Assembly (NCBI GenBank): GCA_949126835.1
Contig: CASBPS010000116.1
Span: 1,178,001 to 1,242,000 of the forward strand
Direction of reading: 5' to 3'
Origin: Anisus vortex
Taxonomy: Eukaryota; Mollusca; Gastropoda; Planorbidae
Length of the DNA: 64,000 nucleotides
How positions within the stretch are numbered: the first letter of the stretch is position 1; every line of letters begins with the position of its first letter. The translations under genes and the position numbers were made by a program. Below, one piece after another: positions 24,449 to 36,800 of this stretch. The notes beneath the pieces were generated by a model. That model ran no database searches, was not told where the DNA came from, and saw only the letters and a list, made by a program, of their open reading frames with translations.

Positions 24449-24621
24449 GAGGGGTTGGCAACCTACGGAACGATTTTCAGTGTCACGCGAAAGACGCCTA
24501 ATAAGAAAATGCAAGTATCTTCTTCAAATTAAAGATCTGAATGACCGTTAGGCTGTTGGCACGCTAAATGAATAAGAAAGATTTTTTCGGCACATAATGA
24601 TCAGAAAGTTGCCGATCCCTT
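24449..24621. mobile_element. hAT-type MITE, decayed
   Basis: The left end 'gaggggttggcaacctacgg' and the inverted right end 'agggatcggcaactttctg' are the CAGNGGTCGGCAAC-type inverted repeats. The interior 'gttggcacgctaaatgaat' matches the copies at 32446 and 52698. No transposase. The target duplication is not clear. Confidence 0.55.
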
Positions 24622-25394
24622 CTCTAGAGTTTTTAGTTTAGTGATTTAAATATAAGTGATACTCTTTCTAGTTGTGAATATTTACTAGTCATGAACATTT
24701 CGCCTCTTTTCTGAATTTGTTCACTTTTTTGCATATTCCAGTTTAGGTGGATTGACCAATAAATGTTCAGAATATAAAATTCTGGTTTGTTTCTTTTTTT
24801 TTTTTTCAGTTTCTTTGTTTTTCCCTATTTCGCTTGAACCTGGTTTAATGTTTACTAAAATATTTGTTTATATTGAAGAGTCGTATTTTACACTAAGGAT
24901 CTTTAACAAGTTGCAGCATCTAACTTGGGACGCAAATAAAGTTGGGTTTTATTTTTAACAGGAAGTATGCCGATGTACCTAATGACATAGAAGATATAGA
25001 TCGCCAAAAGGTTGCATACATCATTCTTTTAACATCATTTGGTTCATTACTTTATGGTGAAGGCCAGTTTTTATAATGAGCAATACTTTTATTGACCGAA
25101 TGAAATATCTTTTTTTTTCTTATAACAAACATGTCTCATGGTGATTAGTCTTGGAGACTTCATGCAGTAGTAATTGTATTTCACTGACCGTAAAAACTTT
25201 AATTTTAAAAAATGTTTTGTTATTGTTTAGTCCAAAATATTGGTTACTTAACTTATTAAAAATCTGAACCGAATTTCCACAACTTTCACCAGTGAACAAA
25301 ATAGCGACTCTTAGTGAAATCTTGATACATAATTTATTAAATTTATTACCAATAACCAATAACAATAAGGAAATACAACATAAGTTAAAGTAAA
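24622..25394. other. AT-rich non-coding stretch
   Basis: No gene seen. A T-rich run lies near 24790-24808. The minus-strand frame at 25120-25452 runs into the SINE and has no recognisable domain. Confidence 0.35.
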
Positions 25395-25565
25395 GTAAAG
25401 TACCCGTCGGACCGAATTGATTCAAACAGCGTTCACCAGTTTCTGTGGCCACGGCATACTAGGTGATTGTGTGGCCAGCTCTATGCACCTCAGCCTTTAC
25501 CTTACCCCAACTAAGATCAGATACCCATCAGAGCTGGGTAGACTCAAGGACACCCTTAAGACAAT
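25395..25565 (-). mobile_element. SINE fragment (same family as 387-641)
   Basis: It shares the 'aaagtacccgtcggaccgaa' start, the 'gcgttcaccagtttctgtgg' core and the 'atcagagctgggtagac' block with the copy at 387-641 but lacks the tRNA-like head, so it is truncated. An AAAGT-type tail sits at the left, consistent with minus-strand insertion. Confidence 0.6.
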
Positions 25566-25739
25566 AAGATAATAAACGTAAAATTTATTTAAAAAAATTA
25601 CTCATTGTTACTGACGGTTCTTATTTATTGATTCATACAATCATTTTCCGTAGAATCTATTAAAATAAAATCACAAACAAAACAGATATTTAAAAAAAAA
25701 TATAAATAATTAAACACATGCTTATGTGTACAGTATTGC

Positions 25740-26530
25740 TTTGGAAATGCTATAAGATATTATACATAGTATACCAAGTTGGTTCTAATAAACTTTTTTC
25801 TACATTTTGTCCTCTCGGGATTTAAAGAGCATTCAACAAACATAATGAAAACATAATAACAAGATAAAAAATACAACATAGACTTAGTTAAAGGTATATG
25901 TAATAGTTTGTTACACACAAAAAGCCAGAATAGATTTCAAGCTACTTAAATCTAAATTTAACAAAACATCAAGTCAAGGGAGATAATAGGCCTCTTTTAT
26001 GTCGTAGGGTTTTATTATTTGTTAATGATTATTTTACTACACAATTTGCAATCATATTAACCCAGAAATGTATAACCTTATAGCACTTCTCAAATTAAAA
26101 AAAAAATATACAACGTACAAATAAATAATTAATGTATGTACATTGTAAATAAAAATGTTAAAACACCTTAATATCTACTAGGCTGTTTTTATTACTAAGC
26201 ATTTTCTTATTTAGTGCATAATTTTTCTAAACAACAGTATTTATTGAACAGCCTTATTATAAAGGCTTTTATTCTGTCAATATAAGAATGCAGCGTCTAT
26301 AAGAAATACCTTCCTCACCACGTCCATTAATACAAGGATGCTCAACGCCTCCCTTCCCCTTCCCTCTGCAGGCATTACACCGTTAAAAGTCAGATTAAAT
26401 GTAACATGAAATTTCCACATAGCTGTGTGTACGTTTTTATTGACAAATCTCAAGATGCATTGTGAACCTATAAAATTGATAGTGTATCAATATTTCCGGT
26501 CCTATTTGTTAATTTACTAACAAACCATGT
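25740..26530. repeat. Dispersed family D copy (opposite orientation to 6590-8370)
   Basis: Blocks run in the order 'agtttgttacacacaaaaag', 'caagggagataatagg', 'tgtcgtagggttttatta', 'aaaacacctt', 'ctaggctgtttttattac', 'gaacagccttattataaagg', then 'cacatagctgtgtgtacg'. The same order recurs at 30600, 34640, 47040, 50890 and 53650. No protein frame. Confidence 0.7.
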
Positions 26531-26624
26531 ATATATACTGCGTTACTAGCTGTTCGGCGAGTAAGAAAATATGTAAAGGAATACATTTTATTTCATTTCC
26601 ATTTGCTACATAACAAAAATATAT

Positions 26625-26870
26625 TACAATGGTCAGATAAACATAACTATAATAACACTTTCGTATCCAATATAACAGAAAAAAAACCATATCAGTCCTC
26701 TTTCTTCCCGATTGGCACCTTCCATGTAATGGGTTATCTGGACAAATCAGGAAAACTAGTAACTTAACAACATTTAAAAAACTATACTAATCGATTTTGA
26801 AGACTAGACTCAAACAAAGGATAAGCGTAGGACGCAATAATGTAATGTAAAGAAGGTGCGTCTGTAACTT
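26625..26870 (+). pseudogene. LINE 3'-end fragment linked to family D
   Basis: The blocks 'aatgggttatctggacaaa', 'agtaacttaacaacattta' and 'ggataagcgtaggacgcaa' recur near 31700, 37000, 51980 and, better preserved, at 35600 and 62800. In the better copies they encode a WNGLP...SFKTL ending typical of the C-terminus of LINE RT proteins. Here the frame is destroyed. Confidence 0.45.
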
Positions 26871-27425
26871 ATACATATCTCTTGGCATCGAACATAGTCC
26901 TAATTGTATTTGTTTTTTAATAATTTGCATAATATATATTTTGACAATGTTTTAAACAATGTACACTTTATTCAAGATCAATAACTTAAACTACATAGTT
27001 TATTTACATATCCACAGTAGTATGTTGGTTTTGTTGAATGATATCAGATATTTTATCGATGATAAATACTGTCCTCTCCCACTTTCTTATTCTGTGAGAT
27101 AAATTAAATAGATCTGTCTGGATCTGTTCGACAGTGAGCGCTTGTTATTTTTCACCGTTTGAGAATGGTTCCATTTTTTATATGAACATAGTAACATTTT
27201 TAGTTTTTATGTTTTTCTCTCATCACAATAACTCACTAGACATGTTGGTCAATTATGGAAGAGTCAATTTCTTTATTTGTCGACTTATCGACTTAAACAT
27301 TACTGCTAAATGAATTTAAGGGTAGGGACAGTGAAATTGATCAAAATGTCAGTTTTGTTACACACAAAAAAGCCATAATACATTTCAAGCTACGTAAATA
27401 AAAATTTAGACATCTAGAGTCAATT

Positions 27426-27605
27426 CAGATATTTACATTACAATTCATAATAGTCGCAAAAATTATTATTATTTTTTTTTTTATTTTTTTTATTTTGATT
27501 TATTATTTTTATTTTTTTTTTTGGGGGGGGGGGGGGGTCGCAAAAGCATGAAAAACTATATAAAGGGGTCAGGGCCTAAAAAAGTTTGGGAACCTCTGGT
27601 CTAGA
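27426..27605 (-). mobile_element. hAT-type terminus with T-rich and G-rich tracts
   Basis: The minus strand begins 'cagaggttcccaaacttttt' and continues with 'ggccctgaccccttta', a classic non-autonomous hAT end of the CAGNGGTTCTCAAC class, followed by 'gcga', a long C run and A-rich DNA. The duplicate copy is at about 47692-47860 and its end reads 'cagtggttctcaaacg'. Only one terminus is recognised. Confidence 0.55.
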
Positions 27606-28352
27606 CTCTATAGTGTTGTGTATAATCTTTAGATATTTTTTTTATATTAGACCAAGTAACATTTAATTTGAAATACTAGAGATTTATTCAATCCTTACAT
27701 AAACAATGGATCACTGCATGACAAGATTTATATATTTAGTTTTTTAACCTTACTAACTAATGCATGCAAACACACCAACAATTGTTATATATCTAGTGTG
27801 GACATGCCTGTAGTTATGTATTAGGCTACTGTTTGTTATGTGAATTAGTATATGTACATATAGAAATAGTAGCTGCTTAATTAAGATTGAAAAAAAATTA
27901 AAACAAAGACGGCAATAAAAGTTGGCCGTTTAAAAACGGTATGTTTGTTAATAGTTCAGTCAAATTTTAGGACACTGCTTATAACACAAAGTATTAGTTG
28001 CATTACATATCTACATGTATTTCACAATTGCCGTGGGAATAAGGTTATTTAAAAAAACATATTTTTAAACGATTAATGCATGGTTCCTTCTGACGTTATT
28101 TTCATGACTGGGATCACATGTTGAACACTTAAACTGAACCGTTACACACATTACAAATACTTATACTGCACACATTTGTTGTATTTATCTGCAAGCAGAT
28201 CATAACAATGAACTATATATAGTGACCCTATATGAATCGGTCTGCAGAAGAACCTTGAAATACGACTAAAAGAGTTGATATATGTGACATAAGAGTTAAG
28301 AATTGACTATGTATTGTTCAAAGACAACTTGTCAACATCTACAGTTAGTACA

Positions 28353-28419
28353 ATGAGTCTAATTGTCCAATTGAAAGTTTTCTTATTGTTTTTTTATTGT
28401 GTAATCATTCAATGTTACG
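28353..28419 (+). CDS. Exon 1, signal peptide of a secreted/receptor protein (copy A)
   Basis: The ATG at 28353 opens 22 codons plus one base: a short polar start followed by a hydrophobic 'VFLLFFYCVII' core and 'QCY', a typical signal peptide. The exon ends with 'ttacg|gtaata', a GT donor in phase 1. The next exon (29062-29229) starts in the matching phase, so the two join to give mature residues beginning E-D-L-S. The start is preceded by about 100 bp shared with copy B. The product enters the secretory pathway. Whether it stays membrane-bound depends on exons not seen here. The corresponding exon in copy B is frame-broken. Confidence 0.6.
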
Positions 28420-29061
28420 GTAATATTTTAAAGTGCTTTTCATTTTTTAAGTGTTTCAATATTACATTTGGTAATGTCCATATTATTAGGACTTAGATTT
28501 AAGATAATAACTACGAATACGATCAACTTCTCTTAGTTAATAATGTCCAGCTGCCGGACTGTTCAGAAATAGGAGACTGCTTTCACAGAAAATCTGGTTG
28601 AATCTCATAAGGAGGACGAAAGTAAATTAGCTAAAAATTGCTAAAAGTGGGGCCTTTACCTAAAAGTTAACCCCGCTAACGTAAGAAACCTGGCTACACC
28701 ACTGTTGAGAACAGCCAAGTCAAATTTATATTTCAGTTCAACATTTCCATTAAATGTTTGTATTTTTACGTAGTTTTCACTCTCCCCTTCCCTCTCTCAG
28801 AATTTCACAACCCAATGCACCCGCATCATGGTCTAGTAGTCATACTAAGCCTGACTATAACGTTTAATTTGTTGTTGAAATATTATGTTTATATAGTCAA
28901 AGTCAATTATATGGAATTTATTGTTGTAGCTGTGTTAAAGGATGGTTCGGACAGCATTGTCAATACCGTAAGTAGATATCTATTCATTCACTAAGTGTAA
29001 AACAATATTTTATAAGGTTTTATATGTTAACTAAGTTATTTTTATTATATCTGTAACGAAG
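28420..29061 (+). other. Intron between exon 1 and exon 2 (copy A)
   Basis: Inferred intron of 642 bp with GT start (gtaata) and AG end (aacgaag). An internal open stretch at 28758-28994 has its own gtaagt donor but no clear acceptor in phase and no recognisable domain. Copy B contains the same stretch with small indels. Confidence 0.5.
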
Positions 29062-29229
29062 AGGATCTCAGCGTTATGCAAGATGCTACAGTGACTAACT
29101 TACCAACACCTTGGTTGACTGATGGAGATGATACAAAATGTAATAAAGATCCTAACCTTCAGTCAGTAAAAATTTCATGGAACATTTCCTATCCTTTCAC
29201 CTGGCTCAGATTTTTAGTTAATAATATAT
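29062..29229 (+). CDS. Exon 2, extracellular N-terminal module (copy A)
   Basis: This 168-bp exon is flanked by 'aacgaag|' and '|gtaagtg', with phase 1 at both ends, as is usual for extracellular modules. It encodes 'ATVTNLPTPWLTDGDDTKC' followed by 'LQSVKISWNISYPFTWLRF'. From memory, this WLTDGDD...C...SYPFTWLR pattern resembles the N-terminal part of multi-EGF receptor-like or receptor-phosphatase-like proteins abundant in gastropods, possibly a galactose-binding-like beta fold. The exon is almost identical in copy B (one silent change noticed), unlike the introns, suggesting selection or recent exchange. No later exons were found in the window. Confidence 0.6.
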
Positions 29230-29324
29230 GTAAGTGTGAGTCAATCAAAATTTAAAATTGTAACTTTTATTTTCTTAAGAAGGATACATTTCATAGTTTT
29301 AATTACTGTTTACAAATTGTAGAG

Positions 29325-29905
29325 CCATTAACTACATTTGACGTTTAACGCAATCTCTGGAGATATTCCACTTCAACCCAATAACTACATTTGACGTTTA
29401 ACGCAAACTCTGGAGATAGTCCACTTCAACCCATTAACTACATTTAACATTTAACAAGATCTCTGTAAATATTCCACTACAACCCATTAAACTACATTTG
29501 ACGTTTAACAAAATCTCTGTAAATATTCCACTTCAACCCATTAACTACATTTAACATTTAACAAAATCTCTGTAAATATTGCACTACGACCCATTAACTA
29601 CATTTGACGTTTAACAAGATCTCTGTAAATATTCCACTACAACCCATTAACTACATTTAACGTTTGACAAAATCTCTGTAAATATTCCACTACAACCCAT
29701 TAACTAGATTTGAGGTTTAACAAAACCTCTGTAAATATTCCACTACAACTCATTAACTACATTTAACATTTAACATAATCTCTGTAAAAGTTTCCACTTC
29801 AACCCATTAACAACATTTGACGTTTAAATAAATCTCTGGATATATTCCACTTCAGCCCATTAACTGCATTTGACGTTTAAATAAATCTCTGGAAATATTT
29901 CTTAA
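29325..29905. repeat. 53-bp minisatellite, about 11 copies (copy A)
   Basis: The unit consists of 'ccattaactacatttgacgt', 'ttaacaaaatctctgtaaat' and 'attccactacaac'. Copies are imperfect. The homologous array in copy B (49558-50185) has about one more unit and a different order of variants, so the array has changed since the duplication. It lies in the intron after exon 2. Confidence 0.9.
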
Positions 29906-30589
29906 CAGGACTAGGCACAGAAGTCAACAAAAACCGATGTTAGAAAAAAGTTTTATTGTCTTTGAAATGACTTAGGGACCATCATTATCTTACATACTCA
30001 CATTGTGGGGAGGGAAGTGATGGGTTTTAAAATATTGTGTACGGAGTTGTGTGGGTGGGGAATGGTGTACAGCTCAGTCAGAAGACTGGTAGAACAGAAT
30101 TAATTTCTCTAGGGCAGGCAGAGATATGAACAAATTATTTGATGGAAAGTAAAACGAGAAATTATATCGGTTGTTTTCACTTCACTTTGAATTGTTGCCA
30201 AGGACATCCAAGACTGAATATTTAGAGACTGATGTGAAATAATTAAATATACATGTAGTGGACATATTTAATTTAAGACAAAACATTCCTACTCAGTATA
30301 AAATCATTTCTACATCTATTTGATTGAAATTTCATTTTTAAAATTAGTTTAATTTGTTCTTTTTTATTTTGATTCATTGATTAATTTTTAATAGAATTTC
30401 TTAAGACAAATTTCCACGTGAACAAAACCAGGTATTTGAAAACAAATAATTACACAAATTACTATTGGATTTGTTTGAAAAAATAGTTTCTTTAAAAACA
30501 TGATTGGGGGAGGGGCGATAGAGAATCTCCAGAAAATGTACATCACGCAACTATAGAGTGAACTTAGAATGAAATAAAAAATTAAAACT

Positions 30590-31480
30590 AACGTACAGTA
30601 AGAACTTTACATCTTAAAAATATTAGATTAGTATATTTTAGCATCAAGTAAAATAATGTTTTAATACGCTTAATGGTTACAATATTGCTATGAAAATCCT
30701 TTAAGATATTATATATGTTTAGTAAACCAAGTTTAAACAAAATGAACTTTTTTGCAAGATTGTAAAATTTTTCCTCCTGAGAACAAACATAATGAATTGT
30801 ATATATTAGATAAAAAGAACTGCATAGACTTAGTTGAGAGTATATATAATAGTTTGTTACGCACAAAAAAGCCAACATTCATTTTAAGCTACTTAGATCA
30901 ATTTTTATATATTTGGCATCAGTTCAAAATATAACCAAGGGAGATAATAAACATTTTTATGTCGTAGGGTTTTATTATTTGCTAATTATTCTTTTCACTA
31001 CACAATTTCTATTCAAATTAAAACTAAATTGTTAAAGTTTATAATACTACTCAAATGTTTTAAAAAGTACATAAATTAGTACAACAAATACTTAATGTTT
31101 TTACATTGTTAATGAAAATTTTCAAAACACCTTATTAGCTACTAGGATGTTTTCATTAGTACGCATTTTCTCAATTTAATAGTGTCTAAATTATTTCTTT
31201 TCCAAATATTTTTGAACAGCCTTAGTATAACGGCTTTAATTCTGTAAATAAAAGAACGCAGTGTCTAGAGGAAATACTCCCCTTCACAAACAATAACTGC
31301 CCTCCATTAACGCGAATTTGCTCAACGCCTCCCTTCCCCATCCCCCTGTCGGAATTACGCCGTTAAGAGTCAGATTAAATGTTACATGAAATTTACACAC
31401 ATAGCTGTGTGTACTTTTTTATTGAAAAATGTCAAGATGCATTGTGAACCTAAAAATTGATAGTGTACCAATATTTCCGG
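30590..31480. repeat. Family D copy in duplication A
   Basis: Same block order as 25740-26530, beginning near 'gtacagtaagaactttacat' and running to 'cacatagctgtgtgtac'. It carries the conserved 'gaacagccttagtataacgg' and 'gggagataataaac' blocks. The partner is at 50880-51720. Confidence 0.7.
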
Positions 31481-31679
31481 TCCTATTCGTTCATTTACTG
31501 ACAAACAATGTATGTGTACTGCGTTACTGGTTGTTCGGTGAGTAAAGAACAGATGTAAGGGAATATATTTTATTGTATTTGCACATGCTACATAACAACA
31601 TTATATTACAATGATCAGCTTAACATAACTATAATAACACTTTCGTATCCAATATGGCAGAAAAAAAAACATATCAGTA

Positions 31680-31850
31680 CTCTTTCTTCCTGATTGGCAC
31701 CTGACATGTAATGGGTTATCTGGACAAACGAGTAAAACTAGTAACTTAACATCATTTAAAACACTATGCTATTTGAATCGCAATATTATACCCAGACCGA
31801 AAATAAGCGTAGGACGCAATCATCTTAAGTAAAGAAGGAGTGTATGTAAC
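31680..31850 (+). pseudogene. LINE 3'-end fragment (copy A)
   Basis: Contains the 'aatgggttatctggacaaac', 'agtaacttaacatcattta' and 'aataagcgtaggacgcaat' blocks of the LINE-end repeat. The frame is destroyed. The partner in copy B is at about 51955-52080. Confidence 0.4.
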
Positions 31851-32445
31851 TTATCACTATATCATGTGAGCCAACATCGAGTTAGTGTAGTCCTGATTGT
31901 GCTTGTTAATAATTTGAATATGCATTTCGACAATGTCATTAAAAAAAACTGTACACTTATTCAAGAATATTTAAACTACATTGTTCATTCACATATAGTC
32001 ATTCACAGTAGTATGTGTTTTTTGTTAAATGATAGTAGATATTTAGCAGCACGCCACATTTTATCGGTATTAAATACCGCCATCGCCCCCTTTCATACAA
32101 TGTGAAACCTCAGCAACCCCACCCCCTATCCATACCCCTTTACCGCCCTCGTTGAGAATCTATTTTCTAGGTCTTCTACACGAGTCTTCAATTCATTCTT
32201 CTTAAATCATAGGTTCACAACGGAACGTTATCGCCCAGCAAGGGTCCGTGAGAATATGAAAGAGGGCGCTGATGATGCCTGCAGTGGTTATTGGGGGCGG
32301 GGGGGGGGCGTTTGAACTCATCTACTGACAAATTCTTTTTTTTTTTTTCAAAATATAGATTTGCTTTAATTTGTATAACGGTAATCTTTAGCGATGACGG
32401 TTAAGTGAGAAATAAATAATCGACTGTTCCAAAAGTGATTTAGCC

Positions 32446-32629
32446 CATTTGTCGGCAACCTACGGCACGGCGATTTTTCATGGCACGCAGAAGACCTCCA
32501 AAAAATGCCATTCGAGTCTATTCTGCAAGAAATTGAATGCTAAAGAAGGATGAATTTTTGGTTGTTGGCACGCTGAATGATTAAGCAGTCCCACTTGGCA
32601 CGCTGATATTACAATATTGCCAATCCCTG
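32446..32629. mobile_element. hAT-type MITE (copy A)
   Basis: The left end 'tgtcggcaacctacggcacg' and the inverted right end 'cagggattggcaatattgt' are hAT-type termini. Two 'ttggcacgctga' blocks lie inside. The duplicate partner is at 52698-52882 at the same relative position, so it inserted before the segmental duplication. No transposase. Confidence 0.65.
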
Positions 32630-32676
32630 ACTAAGATACAAAGAATTACTCGACTGTTCTACGAGTGACTTAGCCT

Positions 32677-32754
32677 ATGTGTCTACTGTGTCTACTGTGT
32701 CTACTGTGTCTACTGTGTCTACTGTGTCTACTGTGTCTACTGTGTCTACTGTGT
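32677..32754. repeat. 9-bp microsatellite, 8 units (copy A)
   Basis: Tandem 'tgtctactg' units. Copy B has five at the same place (52930-52980). The Cys-Leu-Leu repeat frames seen here are artefacts. Confidence 0.9.
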
Positions 32755-32781
32755 AATTGTTACTTAAAAGTAATTCAAAGC

Positions 32782-32985
32782 CCTTATTTACTTAAAGTAA
32801 ATCGGACCTCAAATTATCATAAAGCAAGTGAAACAGCGTTCATCAGTTTCTGTGGTCACGAAATTCTAGGAGATGTGTGACCAGCACAATGCCCAGCTGC
32901 CTCTACGTTATACCAACTAATGTCAGGTACCCCTCAGAGTAGGGTAGACCTAGGGACATCCTCGAGTAACGGGAATAAATCCTGT
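32782..32985 (-). mobile_element. SINE fragment (copy A)
   Basis: Carries the 'gcgttcatcagtttctgtgg', 'ccagcacaatgcccagc' and 'aatgtcaggtacccctcaga' blocks of the SINE at 387-641, in the same orientation and without the tRNA-like head. The partner is at 53014-53210. Part of the left 'aaagtaaagtaccc' end is lost here but present in copy B. Confidence 0.6.
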
Positions 32986-33219
32986 CGCTCGATGCTTGAA
33001 TTTAAAAACAAATCGTATAAAAGTGAAAATTGATATAGCATATAACTGATCTGTTTACGTCTGATCTGGTTAGGAAAGTCAATCATAAATCATTATTTAA
33101 AACCCTTATTCTTTCGTTAAATATTTTATTTTATTATCCAAGACATGATGAGAATTAAACAAATAATAAAAAAAACATGTTAGCATTAGAAATTTGACAT
33201 CCTTTCTCTTTATTATGGC

Positions 33220-34568
33220 TGTCACGATTCTGGACTCAATCTAGACTTATTAGCACATGTAGATAGTTAGTAGCGTATAAGTAAGATCATAGATAGTTAA
33301 GATAGGAAGTAGGGATGTAGCCTGACGTCATTATCTCTCTCTCTAATTCTCACGCAACTGTATATCTCTAGCCACCATTCATCACACTTTCCTTAACTTC
33401 CACCTCTATTCTATTAATTCCCCGACCCAGAGTTTACTAATTAATACGACCGAAATTGGTACTTAATCTCGGTTGAATGAGTGTGAATGTGTTAGTTATA
33501 TGGAAATTACACTGTATATATTTTATCATGTGTTATATTAATGTATTTATATCATGTCTTAATGTATTAATCCATGTTGCTATTTAATGTAAATGTTTTA
33601 TGTAAGCATCACGTCAGTTGACCCAAATACTCGACCCCTCGCTTCTACCCACCCCGCTTGCCCCTACCGCGCCCCCCCCCCACTTATCTCCCCTTCACCC
33701 ACCCAACTCACGAGCGAGCAGCGGCTTTTTAGTTATTCCATTTTGTCCCGCTGGTTCCAGGAAATTGACCAGCGGAAGTTTTCGTACATATGTAACATCC
33801 CTCACGGAAGACTTGACCAGAACCACTTGACATAGTGACGTCAACCCTCCGTAATGAAGATGAATCAGTTTTCTCTCCCTTGTTTCCCCGTACACTTCGA
33901 CCCCCCCCCCTTCTACACCCCCACCACCCGCGGTTTGGCGGTATAATTGTTTCTCCTACCCCCACCCCATTTTCCCCTCCAATAAGTCATTTCTCTATGC
34001 AAATCTATGTTCGAACTGACCAATGAGAATCACATGTAATTAAATGTAATTAAAGGGTTACCCAACCAAATTGAGCGCGACAACGTGACTCAAGATTCAC
34101 GAGGACGCTATCTCCAAAAACTTAGATTAGTCTAGAGTTGGCACTTGGCTGATACGCTGTACATTTTAGTCTTGAATATTAGACCCCTTCAGCCAAATAA
34201 TACTTGTATATCTCGCCTCATATAGAAATTCACCCCGCATGTTAGATATCAATGTTCAGCCAGTAATAAAGTTCCACAGTGTTGTTACGTTCCTTAATGT
34301 TAGGATACATGCCATTACCATGCATTTGTGTTAGTTATCATTGCGCCATTTATATATATATATCACCATTAAATCATTGAAACGATAATAAACTGTAACC
34401 AGAGACTTGCTTGCTTACCAATTAGAACTGTCTGTTGTGAGTGCATTTAACATCATTTAACGAGCCGGAGAGAACAAATAAATATTCCAGGTCAACTACA
34501 GCATCGGCGTAACATACGCCTACGACAACAAGCCATAACAATTCCAACCCCCAGTCACGTCCATGACA
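33220..34568. mobile_element. Solo LTR, 1349 bp, present only in copy A
   Basis: It starts TGTCACGATTCTGG and ends CCATGACA, so it has TG...CA ends with a TGTCA/TGACA terminal inverted repeat. It is flanked by a perfect 5-bp duplication ATGGC at 33215-33219 and 34569-34573. Copy B reads 'tattatggcaaaagtaaat' at the same point, the exact empty site with one ATGGC. There is no coding region, so this is an LTR left by recombination between two LTRs. Near its 3' part lie a 'tatatatatata' tract (about 34350-34362) and an 'aataaa' signal (about 34388), fitting promoter and polyadenylation roles. Superfamily not assigned; not related to the LTRs at 54263 and 61902. Confidence 0.85.
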
Positions 34569-34629
34569 ATGGCAAAAGTAAATATCCGATAATTGTTTTA
34601 CATTAATTTGAATGATAGAGAAAGTTAAA

Positions 34630-35290
34630 ACTGATGCATAGTGAGAACTTTTCATCTCTCACAAAATAGTATATTCTAGCACCAAGTTAAATTACTTTTC
34701 AACAAGCCTAAATTTACACAGCGTTGCCATGATATTTTACATACCTAGTAAACAAATTTGGAACAAATAAATTGTGCGAAATTTTGAAATTGCTATTTTT
34801 TTTGGATTTAGATTATAGTACATTTGTAGACACACATACATATTACATTTTATATATTAGATAAAATGAGCTACATATGTCTAGATAATGGCTTATATTA
34901 TAGTTAGTTACAAAAACGATACATAGCTATTATACATTTCCTTCGTCATTAATCTAAATTTAGATGATTTGAGGGCGAGATTGAATAAGGGAGATAATAA
35001 GCCTTTTGTCATCATATGGCCCTATTATTTTTTAATAACTTTTTTTTTATTTTAACATTTGTATATAAATTTAAAACAAAATAATTAAAAAATTTTATTA
35101 ATACTTATATCTATACAAATAAATAAACTATTTTTAAAATACATAAATTATTTAAACGTTTGAACAAAGTTTTACATTTTAAATGTATTCTTTCATACAC
35201 CTTTATAGCTACTAGCGTGTTTTCATTAGTAGACGATTACTATAGGTATTGTTCAATAGATTGGTCTGTAATTTTTTAACAGTCATATTT
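34630..35290. repeat. Family D copy in duplication A
   Basis: Blocks 'gaacttttcatctctcacaa', 'agggagataataagcc', 'acacctttatagctactagc' and 'gtgttttcattagtagacg' run collinear with 53640-54262. The point corresponding to the LTR-element insertion in copy B is at about 35240-35275, where copy A is uninterrupted. Confidence 0.7.
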
Positions 35291-35354
35291 TTAAGGCTAG
35301 AAGTGATTCTTATGTCTAATGATTGTTAGTTTAAAACAATATAAAATGTGATTG

Positions 35355-35800
35355 TTATAGATTCGTTTTTTTTTTAATAATGTTAAAAACTGGGTTCATA
35401 ACTAATGAATGTTCACAACAGACAAAAGTAAAATCGATAAGCCTAGAAACACTAGAGGGTAGAAGGGCAAAGATTAAAGTAGTAAAGTTTTCGTCAGCGC
35501 ATAGAACTGTCATCAACTGGATATGAGCTATACAAGCACTATTATTATTATTATTATGAGAGAACAAATACGTATAAATACTATTTCTTCATGAGTAGCA
35601 TACGGGTGTGGAATGGGTTGCCTGAACAAACTGGTAAAACCAGTAACTTTACATCATTTAAAACATTGATCCTTACGGGAGCTATCATCTCCTACCAAGC
35701 GCATCCCCAGGTGGCGGATATGGGTATCAGCTTTAGATATAAAGTTTATCTGCGAATTCTGAATAAGTCCGTGGACTACCAGGTTAGCTGAAATAGAAGG
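35355..35800 (+). pseudogene. LINE RT C-terminal fragment (copy A)
   Basis: An ISLETLEGRRAKIK-like stretch (about 35430-35475) and, after stops, a 'RVWNGLPEQTGKTSNFTSFK' stretch (35591 onward) together form the usual C-terminal end of many LINE RT proteins (R-x-WN-x-LP...FK-x-L). An ATT microsatellite (35540-35560) lies between them. It is frame-broken and lacks RT. The partner is at 62560-62900. Confidence 0.55.
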
Positions 35801-36239
35801 TGAGATGGGATAAACAATTGTAATGATACTTTTTTAGTAAATGCCTCATAAATCATACGAAATGACTGCAAAAAGAAAAGCGAACATAGCGCACTGTAGC
35901 TCTAAACCCGGACAGATGAATTAACGGCTATCCTGCAGATTATCTTGTCTGATCAAATGCTATGGAAGCACATCCAGGAATAACAACCGGCTGAAGTCGG
36001 AGGCAATGGGACTTAATGACTTTATACTGCCACGCAATTCTCAATGAATTGATAACGACAAGAAGAAGAAACAAAAAACTAATTGAATTACAAGAATAGA
36101 CTCAGATTACGGACGAGCGTAGGACGCAATATTTTATTTATTTAAAAAAAAACATTTAAAAAAAAAGCACTTTCCAAAGATTTTGTTCTTGTTTTTTGTT
36201 TAAATAAGGCGACATTCTAGTAATTCTATTTATTAAAAT

Positions 36240-36800
36240 ATCATCTGTTAAACGTTTAAACAAAGATTCTGTAAATAGAGAAGCGTGAGGAACTAAGATA
36301 ATTGCATAAAAATATCAAATCAAAATATAGACAAAAAGCTAAGTACCAGGCACAAACGTTACAGTAATTTTTTTAAAAAACCTATTCAGTAATTCCTAAA
36401 TTATTTGTTCTTCATTATAAAAACCATTAAACAATTTATTCCGATCTATTTTTAAGCTTTATAAAAACATAAACACAGCTATATGTGGACATTTCGTGTT
36501 ACTTTTAATTTTGACTCTAACATGTAAAGGGAGGCGGTGAGAAATATTACTTCATTGGAAATGTACATTTTAAAAATCTTTTCAGCAAGAAGCTTGTTTT
36601 CATTTGCACGCATTCACTTCTTCCAATAGTGTATTGATTTTATTAGATCTGCCAATTTTTTTAAAGTCCTTATTAAAGCAAAATAGGAAATGAATAAATA
36701 GTCTATCGAGTGTGAGTTAATAATATTATGGAATAGCCGCCCACTCCCCGGAAAAAGCCGCTAAGAGTAAAATGTACATTAAAAATTTAACTTTTCATAA
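36240..36800. repeat. Two family D fragments, head to head
   Basis: 36245-36545 follows the 6590-8370 orientation ('gtttaaacaaagattctg', 'acataaacacagctatatg', 'aaagggaggcggtgag'). 36560-36660 follows the opposite orientation ('aagcttgttttcatttgcac'). The second part is shared with 63590-63680 in copy B. Confidence 0.55.

Noticed and set aside
28758..28994. Open stretch between exon 1 and exon 2 as an extra exon
   Set aside because: It ends with a good gtaagt donor but has no acceptor in a fitting phase and no domain, and its reading differs in copy B. The exon 1 to exon 2 join is already in phase without it.
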